Shown here: in pieces, positions 38,408 through 64,000 of the stretch
Position numbering within the stretch: position 1 is the first letter of the stretch
How the letters are laid out: each line of letters opens with the position of its first letter
DNA from: Lagopus muta
Taxonomy: Eukaryota > Chordata > Aves > Galliformes > Phasianidae
NCBI RefSeq assembly: GCF_023343835.1
Contig: NC_064448.1
Coordinates: 13,795,531-13,859,530 of the forward strand
Direction: 5' to 3'
DNA: 64,000 bases
Notes under the pieces: generated by a model
Told to the model about the DNA's origin: nothing
The model's input: the letters and a program-made list of their open reading frames with translations, nothing else
The model's database searches: none
Translations under genes and position numbers: made by a program

Positions 38408-41400
38408 GTAAGGCCGTCCGGGCCCGACCGCTCCCCTCCCCCCCACCCCTCCGCCGGGCCCTGTGGCGGCGGCCGCTGCGCGCCCGGCTCTGGGCCGCCG
38501 CGCGGCGCGTCGGGGCCGCGCTCGGCGCCGGCGCCGCGCTGAGCGCCGGGCGGCCGATGGGAGTGGGCCGCGGAGAGCTCCGGGCCCGTCCTGCCCTGCT
38601 GTACCCGGGGTGGGGGCCGCGGTTCGGGAGCCGCGCGGGGCGGAGGGAAGTTGTGCTCGGCAGCGCCCGCGGAGCTGCGCGGAACTCGGCGCCGGGCTCC
38701 GTCCCGCTCCCGCCGTTAGCCTCGTTTTTCTCCCGCTGCCCTGCGGGCGGGCGCAGGTGCGGAGTGGCGGCGCTGCAGGCCGTGCCCGTTCTCCTCCGGG
38801 GCGGGGGGAGCCGCTCCGCTGTGCGAGGAGCGAACAGTGAGGCGCTGCGCGGAACCGTCCTTCGGCGGCATCGCGGGGCGCTCCGCCCTGCGGCCGCGGT
38901 AGCTGGGCGGTTTGGGGTGCGGGTGCAGCCTGGGCAGCCCGAAGGGTCGCCTTCTCACCCGGCTCTGACAGGTGGGACGGCGGCCAGAAGCAAAGCGGTG
39001 GTGATGTCTGAGTGATGAAGCTTGAAAGCAGAGTAAAATAGCCGGCGCTTATAAAGTTCTCTGACTCTGCTTTCTTATGGGTTGACGAATGCTCAGTGTG
39101 ACAGCCCCGAGTTCCAGGCTGCTCCTCCGTGATGAGGGCCCCGGCCCCTTGCACTGTGATGGCTGTGTCTGGCCTTGTCCTCAGAACCGGGCTGAGGTGG
39201 GGGCTCTGACCCTATGAGTGGGGTCTGCTGTGGAGAGTGGAGTCTCCTGCCCCGAGGCTTAAATGGGGGCTGCCTTTAGGTTTGTGTACTGACCTCCGGC
39301 AGCTGGATGATAAAATTGGGCCAACTCATCTTCCCTGGCCGAGGGGGGCAGTGACGCTCCTCTCTTCCACAGCAGCTCTGTGACTGAATGTGTCACCTGA
39401 GCTAGAACTGGGGTTGTGAGTTCCTGCTCTTTTCTGCCTCATCTCTTCCTGCCTTGAATGGAAATCTTTCGTTTAGTAGTAATCCTGGCATGTATCTCCA
39501 TTTATTCTCTAACAAAATACTGATATTAAGCAGAGCAGGGCCTGCAAGCTGCTCTATGTGATGTCTCTTAACGTGATATGTTCTTAGAGCGGGGGCACCT
39601 ACTGGGTGGGCTTTGGAGGTGGGGGCCTGGAGGAGTGCTCACTTCTTCTGCCTTGCAAGGGTGGTGCTGAGTCAGGCAGCCCTGCCAGGACCTAAGCCAG
39701 CCTCTGTACTCTCCAGCGGAAAAGTGGAAGGCAGAGGGGCAGCAGTTGTGGCAAGGTGGGGCAAATGGCTGCCTTGTTCTCCTTGAAATACTTTTGAATT
39801 ATAATTAATATCCCTGAACTTTACAGAGTAGTTCCTTTATATTGCTGCTGCTTTGCTGTAAGCTCTGCCTCTGCTTTCAGAGAGGCCTTCCTTGGGTGTC
39901 TCTGCTGCTGGTCTTCCTCTCTTCTGTATTAATATTATTGTTCCCACTGAATTTTCAGTTCAGTCTCTGCCTTCCTGGTTCTGATGAAAACTCAGGAAGC
40001 TCTCATACTTTGGGAAGGCTTGTCTTTGAGCTCCAAACCCTTTGCTTTGTAGGTGAGCACTTAATTTTGTGTCTGAAGTTGCTGAGCATGAAGGGCTCAG
40101 TGTCCCAGTTTGCTCCCAGCCCTCATTGTGCCCGCTCTGAGATCTGCTTCCTACACAAACATCAGCTCCTTACCTTCTCCCTGTGCACACTTCAAAAATC
40201 CCACCACTGCTCTGAGCTCCCACGTGTTCCTTCAAAACAACTGCAGCACGTGGGCCTGTTTGCTTGGGTAATTCTCACTAACTTTACTGATCCAGGGGGT
40301 AAAATATTTTGCCTGCACCTATTCCTCTGAAGGCTTTAGGGACTAGAAATAAATCTCAAGTATCACCATCTTTTTTTAATTTCATGAGCTTATTAATGAC
40401 TTTCTTATACTCACTGAAGTCTCGAGTGTCTGTGAGCTGAAGATCTTTGGTCTCAAATGCTGAAACATCCTTTTCCAGTTTTATGTGGTGGTAGCTATAA
40501 AAATTCCCTAGCTAAAATGGCTCAGGAGGGAACATGTTGGTGGTATTTACTTTGCTGAGGAACACTGGTACTGTGGTTCCATAGTAGATGGTACGTATCT
40601 TAGCTTTGCATCTCTCTGTTCTTCCACCAGTGCTAGTGTTGGGAATTTCTTTCCAGACCCCCCTGCCTTTAGAAATCTCAGGGTGTTATATTTACTGCAG
40701 AACATAAATGTGTTCTCTTTCCAAACTTGTGTGTAAAATGGCTTGGTGACTTCAATAGTTCTATTTACTTTTCTTTTTCCCCTTAGTTAGATAGTCTGGA
40801 ACCTCAGGAGCCCTCAGAGATTTGAACCTGTGTCTGTGTAGATATTCTCCTAAATTTCATGCAGGTGGTGCTCAGCTATTGAGCCAGAGTGCTGTTTTTG
40901 AAACTGAGGTGCAGAAATGCTGCAGAAACAAATGAAGATTGAGGTGCACTGGTGGTATGGAGTCAAAGCTGTGTGTTCTTCTGGTGTTCTGGGGGGTGTT
41001 GAAGTAATTTGGGATAAATGCAGCCTGTTCTGAGGGGTGCATCCTGCTTCTGTGAGGTGCTCAGAACCTTTCTTGTTGAGCTTTCTAAGCAAGGTGTGAC
41101 ACTGTCAGTATGTTCTGCTTTCATAGATTCAGCACGAAAGCAGATGTGGTTGTGGGGTGGCTTACTGGTGTTGTTAGCTTATGTCTGGGTTCAAGAAGTT
41201 GAATTGCAGCTGAGTACAGCCACAGCTCTGCTGTGACAGGTAACAACAGCTCTCACTTCAAATGGCAGTTAGCAGGGTCTTGAGTGAAAAGCAACTTTCA
41301 GTCTTCACAAAATAAAATGTTCCAGTCGCAAAATGTAGCGGGTAAATAATCCAGTACCACAGGAAGTCCTACCTCCAAACGTTTTTTTTACATGGGAATT

Positions 41401-43750
41401 AGTTCCTTGGTCCATTATTGTACGTTAATAATATTTCCTTTATGGCAAGACCAAGGGCAGCCTGGGGTATCGTGAGGATGCAGATCTGAGCAATTAGGTC
41501 TGCCAGCTGTGTGCAGCACCAGAGGCTTTGGCTCCCCTGTGCTGCTGCTGAGCCTCTCACACGTGCTGTGCTGCATCCCAAGTATGTGAGAGACACCCCA
41601 TCTCTGAGCTTGGGAAGCATCACCCCATGGAGCTGCTCACTTTGCCTTGGCAGGGCTGGGAGCAGGTGGGAACTTCTTGCATTGCTGCGTGCTGGTATGA
41701 CAAGGAGTCCTGAAATGCTTCAGTATTTGGAATCCCTTGTTCTCTGATTTTCTTCCATGTAGGAGCTTTACGGCCTCTGGGCTACCCACAATTTCCCCGT
41801 GCTTCTGGGCAGCCCGTGCTGGCAGCTGTCGGCATGCTGATGGGCTCACTGAGCTGATAGCAGCGTGCCAGTGCGTGCTGACGTGCTTGGTTTGATCCAG
41901 CGCTCCGTTCTCAAGTGGTGGACACTGCTGCTGCAATGGGCTCTGCAGTGCCTGTGGGAGGGCTGGCACTGTGTGTAGGGCCTGCAGAAAGGGATGGCAC
42001 AGCAGCAGTGAGATGGCCTAAGAACTCAGCTGGGAACTGCCATTGTTACCAAGGACAATGGCTGTGGATGGGTCTGTGGGTCCTGTTTGCTTCCTGCTCT
42101 CCTGTCGCTGTGACTTCTGTGCCCTGGCAGCAGGTTATGTACAGGCATCTCCCCCCATTGCCCTCAGAGGAGAACATTCCTAATGAACACAGGATGCACT
42201 TCTGCCAGCTGTGCCTGCTGTGGTTATTTACTATCAGGAAAGCATGCGTGGCTGCTGCCTCAAACCAGGAAGGACGTAGTTCAGGAAACTAAGATGTGCT
42301 GCCTCCTCATAAAGGAGTCATCAAGCTTTTTACGTAGAGTTTTAGGTGTAAATCAGCATTCAGGTGATCAGCTAAATAGGCAGACCTGTTTAAATGGCGG
42401 CTTGTTCCTAACTAGGTGCATTTCCAGGCCTGGCTTGTTTGGTTTCTTGCCAAGGAATACTGAAGGGAGGCACTGAAAACATGCCCTATGTAACTAAGTA
42501 GTTCCTGCAATGCCCAGCAGCTGTTGGTGAGCCATCCCTGCAGCGCTGTTTGTGGCAGTGTGAGCAGATCTGTGCTGTGGCTGCTGCATGCCCTCCTGCT
42601 TTTCCTCGGTGCCAGCCCTGCCTGCCTTGTGCTGTGCTGTTCACGTGGTCGCTGGCTCAAATAACTGATAGTGGAAGGAGGGAGGTGGTGCTGGTCTGAG
42701 GCTCGTGCTGCTGTGCACCTGTGCTGCTCAGAGCAGGTTTGCAGGGTGCTGCCGCCACAGGGAATGCTCCTTGCACCCTTCCCAGATGCGTGTTCTCCCG
42801 GCTCCTCTGTGAGGCACAGGTCTTCATCTATCCTCCATCAGATCAGGTCCTGTCTGCTGGGACGGCTGCTGGCTGGATCAAGACATCTGTGCTGGCTGAG
42901 CTGCCAGGTGCTGCCAGGTGAGGCTGTGTGCACTGACTTCAGCAGGGTTTGAAACTCGCCGGTGCGTACGTGAGTGTGCCAGGTACAGGAGCACACGTGG
43001 GGTTGTGTCGCAACTGTGAGGCCATCTGTGGTTTAAGTGAGCACTCCGTGAGGGCTCAGTCAGTCCTTCTGTCAGTTCAGGTCAGCACGCTTCTGTTCAT
43101 CAGTTAGTCACATTTCTCAGCCAGCAGTTTTGGGTGCTGCAGGAAAAATACTGGGAGTGTAGGAAGAGGCTGGATTTGATGTTCCTTATGAGTGAGAATT
43201 TCTGTCGGTTTCCTGGTATGTATTTTTAACTACTGTTGAACTGAAAAAGGGCATAAGGTGTGAACACAGCTGTTGCTTGCCTTAATTTTGAATATTTCTG
43301 GAGCAGTTCTCTGTTTAGCTATGAACATTTTGTAAGAAAGCGTCTTGACAGCATGGACTGCACCAGCTGAAGTCATGAGCTGCTTCTCCTGAGGCTTGTA
43401 GTGTCACAAACAGGCTGTAAGTTCCTAACTGAACCTAAAAGGAGGAGGAGTCAGTATGCAGAATTCCCATTAGGAGAGTTTTTGAATCCCAGGATAACTT
43501 TTGATTCCTTTAGTATTTGGAATTTTTATTTTATTGAATATCATAAATATATCATAAATATTTTAATTATTACGAAATATTATTTTTAATTAAAAGACAT
43601 TAAGGTTAAACAAGAGCTGTTTGATTCACTTACAGGATTTCAAAGGTATGGTGTAGATGCTTATATACTGAATTTACAATGGCAAAAAGTTCAGTTCTGT
43701 TAATTTCATAGATGCTTCTACTGATTGTCTCTTCTTTCTTGCCCCTCCAG
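38408..43750 (+). other. RALGAPB: RALGAPB intron 1
   Basis: About 5.3 kb from donor GTAAGG to a strong acceptor: a pyrimidine-rich run of about 25 bases ending CCCCTCCAG at 43750. The first ~550 bp is the downstream part of the CpG island. A 162-codon frame at 39842-40330 (+) has a Leu-rich hydrophobic N-terminal stretch but comes from T-rich sequence and has no family resemblance, so I do not call it. I recognise no repeat family. Confidence 0.75.
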
Positions 43751-49694
<5,944 letters not shown>

Positions 49695-49858
49695 GCCAGA
49701 CCCAGGATCTAGTCAGATTAGGCTGTGCTTGCAAGTTTTGAAAGCAGTCCAGAAACTGGCTCGTGAATCAACAATTATGGCAAGAGAAACGTGGGAGGTT
49801 TTGTTGTTATTTCTTCTTCAGATTAATGATACTCTTCTAGCAGCTCCAACTGTGCAAG
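49695..49858 (+). CDS. RALGAPB: RALGAPB exon 4, residues 129-183 (codon 184 split)
   Basis: This exon completes the split Arg codon and reads [19 protein letters not shown], then [19 protein letters not shown] and [15 protein letters not shown]. It is a helix-rich segment of the scaffold. The 164-nt exon ends one base into a Gly codon. Its donor, AAG then GTTTGTG, departs from the GTAAGT consensus and is the weakest in this part of the gene. The first residues after the junction (PDPGSS) differ from the mammalian sequence as I remember it (QEQGSS). The exon otherwise matches closely. Confidence 0.95.
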
Positions 49859-54106
<4,248 letters not shown>

Positions 54107-54238
54107 ATTGCTGCGTTTCACATATGGCCCTTCGTTTCCTCCATTTAAAATTCCTGAAGAAGATGCTGGTCTGATTCCTCCTGAAATGGACAATGAGTGC
54201 ATCGCACAAACTTGGTTTCGCTTTTTACACATGCTGAG
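54107..54238 (+). CDS. RALGAPB: RALGAPB exon 6, residues 246-289 (codon 290 split)
   Basis: After a CTTTCTAG acceptor the frame reads [20 protein letters not shown], then [19 protein letters not shown] and HML. The exon ends two bases into a Ser codon at donor GTATTG, which deviates from consensus at +4/+5. It is 132 nt long. It matches vertebrate RALGAPB, with conservative changes such as PPFKIPEED for what I recall as PAFKVPDED in mammals. Confidence 0.95.
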
Positions 54239-58601
<4,363 letters not shown>

Positions 58602-59904
58602 TGAAAATGTGCTCTTTTTTTTTTTTTGTTTTATTGACATTTCCTACCTGCAAGATTAACATAAAAGCATAATCAATAAATAAAAATAAGGCCTTAAGTG
58701 CTTACAGTGGTTAACCCCTCCCAGCTGAACCAGCACCAGTAGGTGTCTGGAGGCTGTTAAATTAAAACGAATAAATCAATCAATTACTTTTCACAATTAA
58801 GCACTCACTTGCTCTAACAAGTAGGGTGGTTGTAATTGTGCTAGTGGGAAAGATTTTATACAGAGGGAAATAGAGGCAAGAGTCCGTTTCCTGGTTTGAA
58901 ATCTGCCTGAATATATCTTTGAGTAATTGCAAATTTTAATGGTGACTCATGTTTGTAAAGTTCTCAGACTTCACTGCAAATACCAAAGTGATGCTTCGTG
59001 TTTTTGGAGAACATTGTGAGCAGATGATTCTTAAAGTAGCAAGTTGTTTTCTTTCAGTGATGGTTGTTACATGTTCCCATGTAAGACGTGATACCTTGCT
59101 TGTCTGCAGTTCTCAAGTGCTAGATTTATTTTGTCTGCTACACTTTGTTCGGCTCTAGAAGTTAGATGTTCTGAGATATGATAGAAGTAGGGCTCTGCTC
59201 AGAGAGGCTTTCACGCATTCTCTTTCCTTGAGTGATATATATTCAGAAAAAAAAAAAAAACCTCTCAGTCCTTGCATGTTTCCTGTTCTTTATGTTGTAC
59301 TTCAGATGTCTTCTAAAGCTTTGGAAGACATCTGTTCATCAGAAGTTCACTGGCCAAAGTAAGAAAAATAGATAGAGGTTTGTTGTAGCAGGTTGGATTT
59401 CTAATAATATTCAATATTAGCAGTTAAACTAATGAACTTCCTTGTTCACTGTATCACAAATCACATTCTTCCTCTGTGCAGAAATGATGGGTTTAGTTTT
59501 TTGTTTAGTATTTTAAAGTAAGCACTGAAGAAGGATCTGTGCTGCTGAAACTCTACAGAGAGGCACCGTTCCTCTGGAGATCTCAAGGTCAGCTGCTCAG
59601 AAAACATGGCGAGTCTACTAAGGAGCTAACCTCATGGAGTTCCTGTTGACTTGAAGTATCAGCATCTTCAGAGTCAGATCAAAGTCAGAATTGAAAGGCT
59701 TATTTTCTAGGAGTCTAATCTGTGAAACCGGATGCCTCCAAGAGAAATCTTTTACATCTTGAAATTTGTAAGGGGAAAGGTGCTGCGTGGGACTGATGAG
59801 ATGGGCCAGAAGGGCTGTATGCTGTGGTCCCTCTCCATCACACAAGTGGGGCCCATCATACTTGATGTTGTGCCCATTCACTTGCCTCTGCTTATTCTAC
59901 TCAG

Positions 59905-60701
59905 TATAGAATCTTTAGGGTTGGAAAAGACCACTGAGCTCATCCATCTAGTGTAACCGTCATGCCCACTAAACCACATCCCTCAGTGCCACGTCTTCAT
60001 GAAGATTCTTAAACACCTCCAGAGATAGTGACTCTCTAACTACCTCCCTGGGCAGCCTGTGCCAATGGCTCACCACTTTCTGAGAAGAAACACCTCCAGA
60101 TCCTTTTTCTGTGTGCAACTTTCCAGCCACTGTGCCCCAAGCCTGTAGCAACGCATGGAGTTGTGATCAAAGGGCAGGACTCTGCAATTGGTCCTACTGA
60201 AGCTCATGCAGTTGGCCTGAGCCCATCGATCAGCCTGTTCAGACCCCTCTGTAGGGCCTTCCTACCCCCAGGCAGGTTGACACTTCCTCCCAGCTTGGTG
60301 TCATCAGCAGCTGTCCTGAGGGTGCACTCAATCCCCTCATCCAGATCATCAGTAACAGCTTTAAACAGGACTGGCCCCAATACTGACTGCTGAGGAACAC
60401 AGCTTTCCTGACTGGCTGCCAGCTGGATGTAATTCTGTTCACCACCACTCTCTGGGCAGAGCCCTGCAGCCAGTTCTTTACCCAGTGAAGAGTGTAGCTG
60501 TCCCAGCCATGGGCTGCCAGCTTCTGCAGGAGGATTCTGTGGGAGACAGCATGAAAGGCTCTGCTGAAGTCTAGGTGGGCTATGGCAGCAGCCTTTCTTG
60601 CATCCACCAGGCAGGTCGCCTTGTCATAAAGGAGATGAGGTCAGTCAGGCAGGACCTGCCTTTCACGAACCTGCATTGGCTAGACTTGATCCCTTTGGTG
60701 A
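59905..60701 (-). mobile_element. CR1-type LINE fragment with reverse transcriptase remnant, minus orientation
   Basis: Read on the minus strand, the right part encodes pieces of a non-LTR reverse transcriptase in shifting frames: LDFSRAF and [10 protein letters not shown] (with QRVVVN and SSWQPV after them), and further on [11 protein letters not shown] and ADDTKLGG. These are the CR1 RT core. The left part is the ORF2 end and 3' region, closing near ATAGAATCTTTAGGGTTGG. At about 800 bp it is the longest copy here, but several frameshifts and stops make it inactive. It is antisense to RALGAPB. It differs enough from the 50-52 kb copies to be another, older subfamily. Confidence 0.9.
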
Positions 60702-61550
60702 GACTTGTGAAAAGAGATCAGCAGAGAAGGGACAGCTAGTTGTCACAATCCCTGTGCTTAGGGAAGGGGACAAAAGGAAATCTTGTTATGAGTTTCTTCG
60801 TCTATGGGTTAGCTATGCCTGTATATCACAGTCCATCTCCCATTCTCAACAGCTTAGTACTGTAAAGCTTATGTCACTAGCTTGGATGCGTTCTGCGTGT
60901 TTGGCACCGTTATTGATAAATCTTGTGTAAGCAGCAGGAAGAAAATCCTCTCTGCAAGACCAAGGAGGTCTCCCTGCCCTGGTACACCTTTCCAGAAAGG
61001 TGACACAAACTTCCAACAAATACTGATATGATGTGATTTCTAAATAAAGGTTTGTGAGCTACCCTAGAAGAAACCACGAAGGATGAGATGCAGTTTCAAA
61101 TTCTACTTCAGAAATCACTTCAGCTCCTTTAAGTGAGCCCTACTGATTCACAGGGACTAGCACTTCACCTTTCTCCCATCTTACAAGACATCTTTTTGAT
61201 GAGCTTTATGAATTAAGGAGTAGTTGGTTAAGGCCCAGGCAAATTAGTAGATATTGCTTTTCTGGACCTTTTGCTTTTATTCTAGATGTGGTGCCTCGTT
61301 TCTGATTTCTTCAACTCTTTCACCTCCTGAAAGGAAGTCAAGAAGAGCAAGAAAGGCATTTCTGAGATGGAAAAAATATGCAACTTCTTGTAGGTTTTGA
61401 GCTGAAAAATATTTGGGTGGATGGGAGAGTAACCCAGCTGGCTCTAGTTGATCTTGCTTCAATTTGAGCAGGGTGCCCAAATAGGTGATCTCCACATGTT
61501 CCAACTTCAGCTATTCAGTGGTTACGTGAAAACAAATACTGTCCCGCTGT

Positions 61551-61590
61551 ATCATCAATGAATGTTATACATCATCAATGAATGTTATAA
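61551..61590. repeat. 20-bp tandem duplication
   Basis: Two adjacent copies of ATCATCAATGAATGTTATAC/A differ only at the last base. It is a recent local duplication in RALGAPB intron 9. Confidence 0.9.
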
Positions 61591-64000
61591 TTATGAAATA
61601 AACAAGAGAGCTTAGCAAAGCAGATTATAATAACAAGAAGAGAATAGATAGAACGTTTACCTGCATCCTGTGCTTGCTGCAAAACTCCAGAGGAGGGATC
61701 TCCAGAAGAGACCCTTCCCCACTTGCAGTCAGCTCTTGAATGGGCCTGGGGGAGGTGCGGCCAGCCTCCACCCTTCCAGCAGCACAGGAGAATTGCCTTC
61801 ACCTGTGCTCCCAGGGCTGACGCATTGCTCGCCTCAGGTGATCATTCAGAGGTTCAGGCCATCATTCAGAAAGAGTTCAAACAACTCTTTTCAGTTTTCT
61901 GTTATTTCCATGGTAAAAATTGTACTAATCTAGAATCCTGCAATAGTTATCATAGATATTTCACATTTGCAGTTGTAGTGTTTTCAGCCTGTGTCTGTCT
62001 GGGAAAAGAGAGATTGCAGAATTATTTTCTCTGCTGTGAGGTTAGCTGGAGGTAATCTGTATACAGCTGAATGTTGGTAGGGATTCATCACCTAGAAAGC
62101 AACCTTTCTGTTTGCTCTGAGCCTCCTCCTTCCAGATGGTGTTTCATAGTTGTTTCGATTTTGAAGACGTAACAGAAATCTTGGCATCATCAGTGCCAAT
62201 GCTCTTGTGCCTGTTCTATGTCAGGTTTTAGCTTCTGCACTGAAACCTTAAAGGTAAAGCTTTATAGAAGGCAGCTACTAAACATTATTCTGTATCATAG
62301 GAAGAGAGGAAGAATGTTCTGTTCTGTAATGTGTTTGGTATGGAAAAGAGCTGGGTGTTGCTGGTACAGTCTGTAGAATTGGATGGCTCAGTGATCGTTA
62401 TTTCAGCGTGGCACGGATTGCTCTGCGTGATAAAACTCCTGAAGAAATCCATTGGGAAGGCTTTAGGAAGATAGTCCTGAATATGGCAGCTCTGGGGAGT
62501 GCGTGATGTGCTGAACTCCAGCTGCATGTGTCGGACACGTCGGGCTGTAGGAGTGTGTTGCTCATTGCTGTCCTCAGCAAACGGTGAGGACTGGGAGGAA
62601 CCCATTAATCCTTTGTGCCACTGGTTCAACGAGAGGATCTTCCGGTGGGATGGGCTTGTTCTTAAACCTTGTTCCTAAAGAAGTCGCAAGCTTGCCAGCC
62701 ACGTGTTGTAAAGTGGTGGGGGAGCTGTGCTGCGGATGGTTGCTGGCATCACCAGGTGCTCTTGGGCCTCGAAGCAATCTCAGAGTGAAGTTCAATCCTC
62801 ATCAGCTTTGGCCCTCCTCTTGTTATTGTGGTGCCCCAAAGGCTGTATTGGTCTAGGAGGCAGGTAGGAGAAGGTAGGAGAAGCCCTGGTGAGGGAAGTT
62901 TTGAGTATTGCTGAGAGGCTTGGCGTAGGTCTTGATCTGACCCAGTGTGTGGAGAATGTGAGCTATGCAGATTGCTCTCACGATGCCTGGCTACTGGAGT
63001 CCTTTTACTCTCTCATCTGTTTCTGGAGATTGTTTTTGAGATGCTGATCTTTCTAGTGGTGCTCTGGCTTTACTTCTGCTGTGGAAGGTTGTTGGTGGAG
63101 CTGATGGCCAGGGGAGGCATGCCCGTGCTGGTTTGGGTTGTTAGCAGCATGGCATACAGAGGACGGAGCAGTAGTGCAGTCGGGAGCTTATGGTTTGGAA
63201 GCTTATGGTTGAGGAGGCTCTGTAGGTAAGTAATCTGCCCTTGTGAGACGTAACCGAGTCACTGAAGTCGTGGGGGGAGCCCACGTGCAATGGAACATAG
63301 GCAAATGCACCTGAGCTGGGAAGGGTTAATAATCCTTTTAAATGCTGATGTACGTTGATATGAACAGATCTAAATCTTGCTAGTATTTTGTAACTTTTTG
63401 TTCCTTGTTTTGCATGATACTTTCAAAACCATAATTTTGGACCTGAATGCCGATTTCCTGTGTGTTTAACAAGCTTGCTGTATCATAAAGCTTTTAATCT
63501 ATTTTTTAAAAAAGCTAAAAGCTTCTTAACTTATATTACAATTTCACCATCTTAAAAGTATTTTATAACTACTGCTGTCCTTTGATTTGTTTCCATTTTA
63601 TTTCTATTATCTTGCAGCATCTTTTATCCAAATTCTTCTTTCTTATAAATCTTGTAAGTAGGAACAAGTAGCTTTTCCTTAATTGCGGTCATGCTTTTCT
63701 TTTTCCATAACCCCATCTTTTATTTGTAAATTCATTCTCATTGTCCCTTGTAGCTTTTGCACTTTTACTTGAAAAAGACAAGTAATTTTTTTGTGTGTGT
63801 TTTTGAATGGGGAGGATTGTTGGCAAAAGCAAATTAATCTGCCTGAATCAGTCCCATCTTTTATGTACTTTAGTCTGTGATCATGTCATGAGTTTCAGGA
63901 CTTTGCACTAACCATGTTTTTTTTACTTAAAGCTTATTTTACAGACTAGTGTTTGATTTGTATGCATTGTGCATGTAGTGTTTTTTTTCCAACTACAGTA

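Larger units (their letters stand above)
37480..38960 (+). promoter_or_regulatory. RALGAPB: CpG island, RALGAPB promoter region
   Basis: A GC- and CpG-rich block of about 1.5 kb surrounds RALGAPB exon 1 and extends into intron 1. Visible elements are a GC box GGGCGGGGC at 38022-38030, an ETS-type CCGGAAGC at 38251-38258, and GCGCACGCGC/GCGCGTGCGC-type NRF1-like sequences near 38100-38113 and 38190-38205. There is no TATA box at an expected position. The combination is typical of a broadly expressed housekeeping promoter. Long open frames on both strands here are composition artefacts. Confidence 0.85.

Noticed and set aside
37446..39154. Long overlapping ORFs (312, 341, 210 codons) in the second CpG island
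   Set aside because: Same composition effect. They overlap the RALGAPB promoter and first exon, and their products are low-complexity.
63985..64000. Possible splice acceptor at the right edge (T-rich run then CTACAG)
   Set aside because: The next RALGAPB codon should begin with the carried-over G plus C (Ala). Here G plus TA would give Val, and no sequence remains to test it.

Overview
This is a vertebrate nuclear genome window, and it looks like a galliform bird, most likely chicken (chromosome 20-like content). Three things point that way: spliced metazoan exons with GT/AG junctions and kilobase introns, two CpG-island promoters, and interspersed CR1 non-LTR retrotransposon copies that end in the avian ATTCTGTGATTCTGTGA-type tail. 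I saw no prokaryotic, phage or CRISPR features.

Layout. (1) From 1 to about 28.6 kb lies the 5' part of NDRG3 on the minus strand. Two coding exons (5113-5169 and 2505-2540) give the first 31 residues of the protein. A 23 kb first intron runs back to a CpG-island promoter with a probable non-coding first exon ending at 28495; the rest of the gene lies left of position 1. (2) From about 29.3 to 37.4 kb is intergenic DNA between two divergent promoters. It has no well-supported gene, but it carries a degraded Topors-like RING-finger fragment on the minus strand, a degenerate ~30-bp repeat and an unexplained 241-codon ORF. (3) From about 37.5 kb to the right edge is the 5' third of RALGAPB on the plus strand. 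It comprises a CpG-island promoter, a non-coding exon 1 with short upstream ORFs, and eight coding exons (exons 2-9) encoding residues 1-471 plus one base of codon 472. The gene continues beyond 64000.

How the genes relate. NDRG3 (an alpha/beta-hydrolase-fold protein without known hydrolase activity, linked to hypoxia/lactate signalling) and RALGAPB (the non-catalytic beta subunit of the RalGAP complexes that switch off RALA/RALB) are transcribed away from each other from CpG islands about 10 kb apart. I see no shared function. As I recall, their human orthologues are well separated on chromosome 20q, so this adjacency is the main large-scale point of interest. Seven CR1 copies or fragments are recognisable. 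Two well-preserved copies in the same orientation bracket RALGAPB exon 5.

Limits: exon calls come from reading translated sequence and splice sites and from memory of the vertebrate proteins. Transcription starts are approximate. No conservation or expression data were available, so regulatory calls inside introns are minimal.
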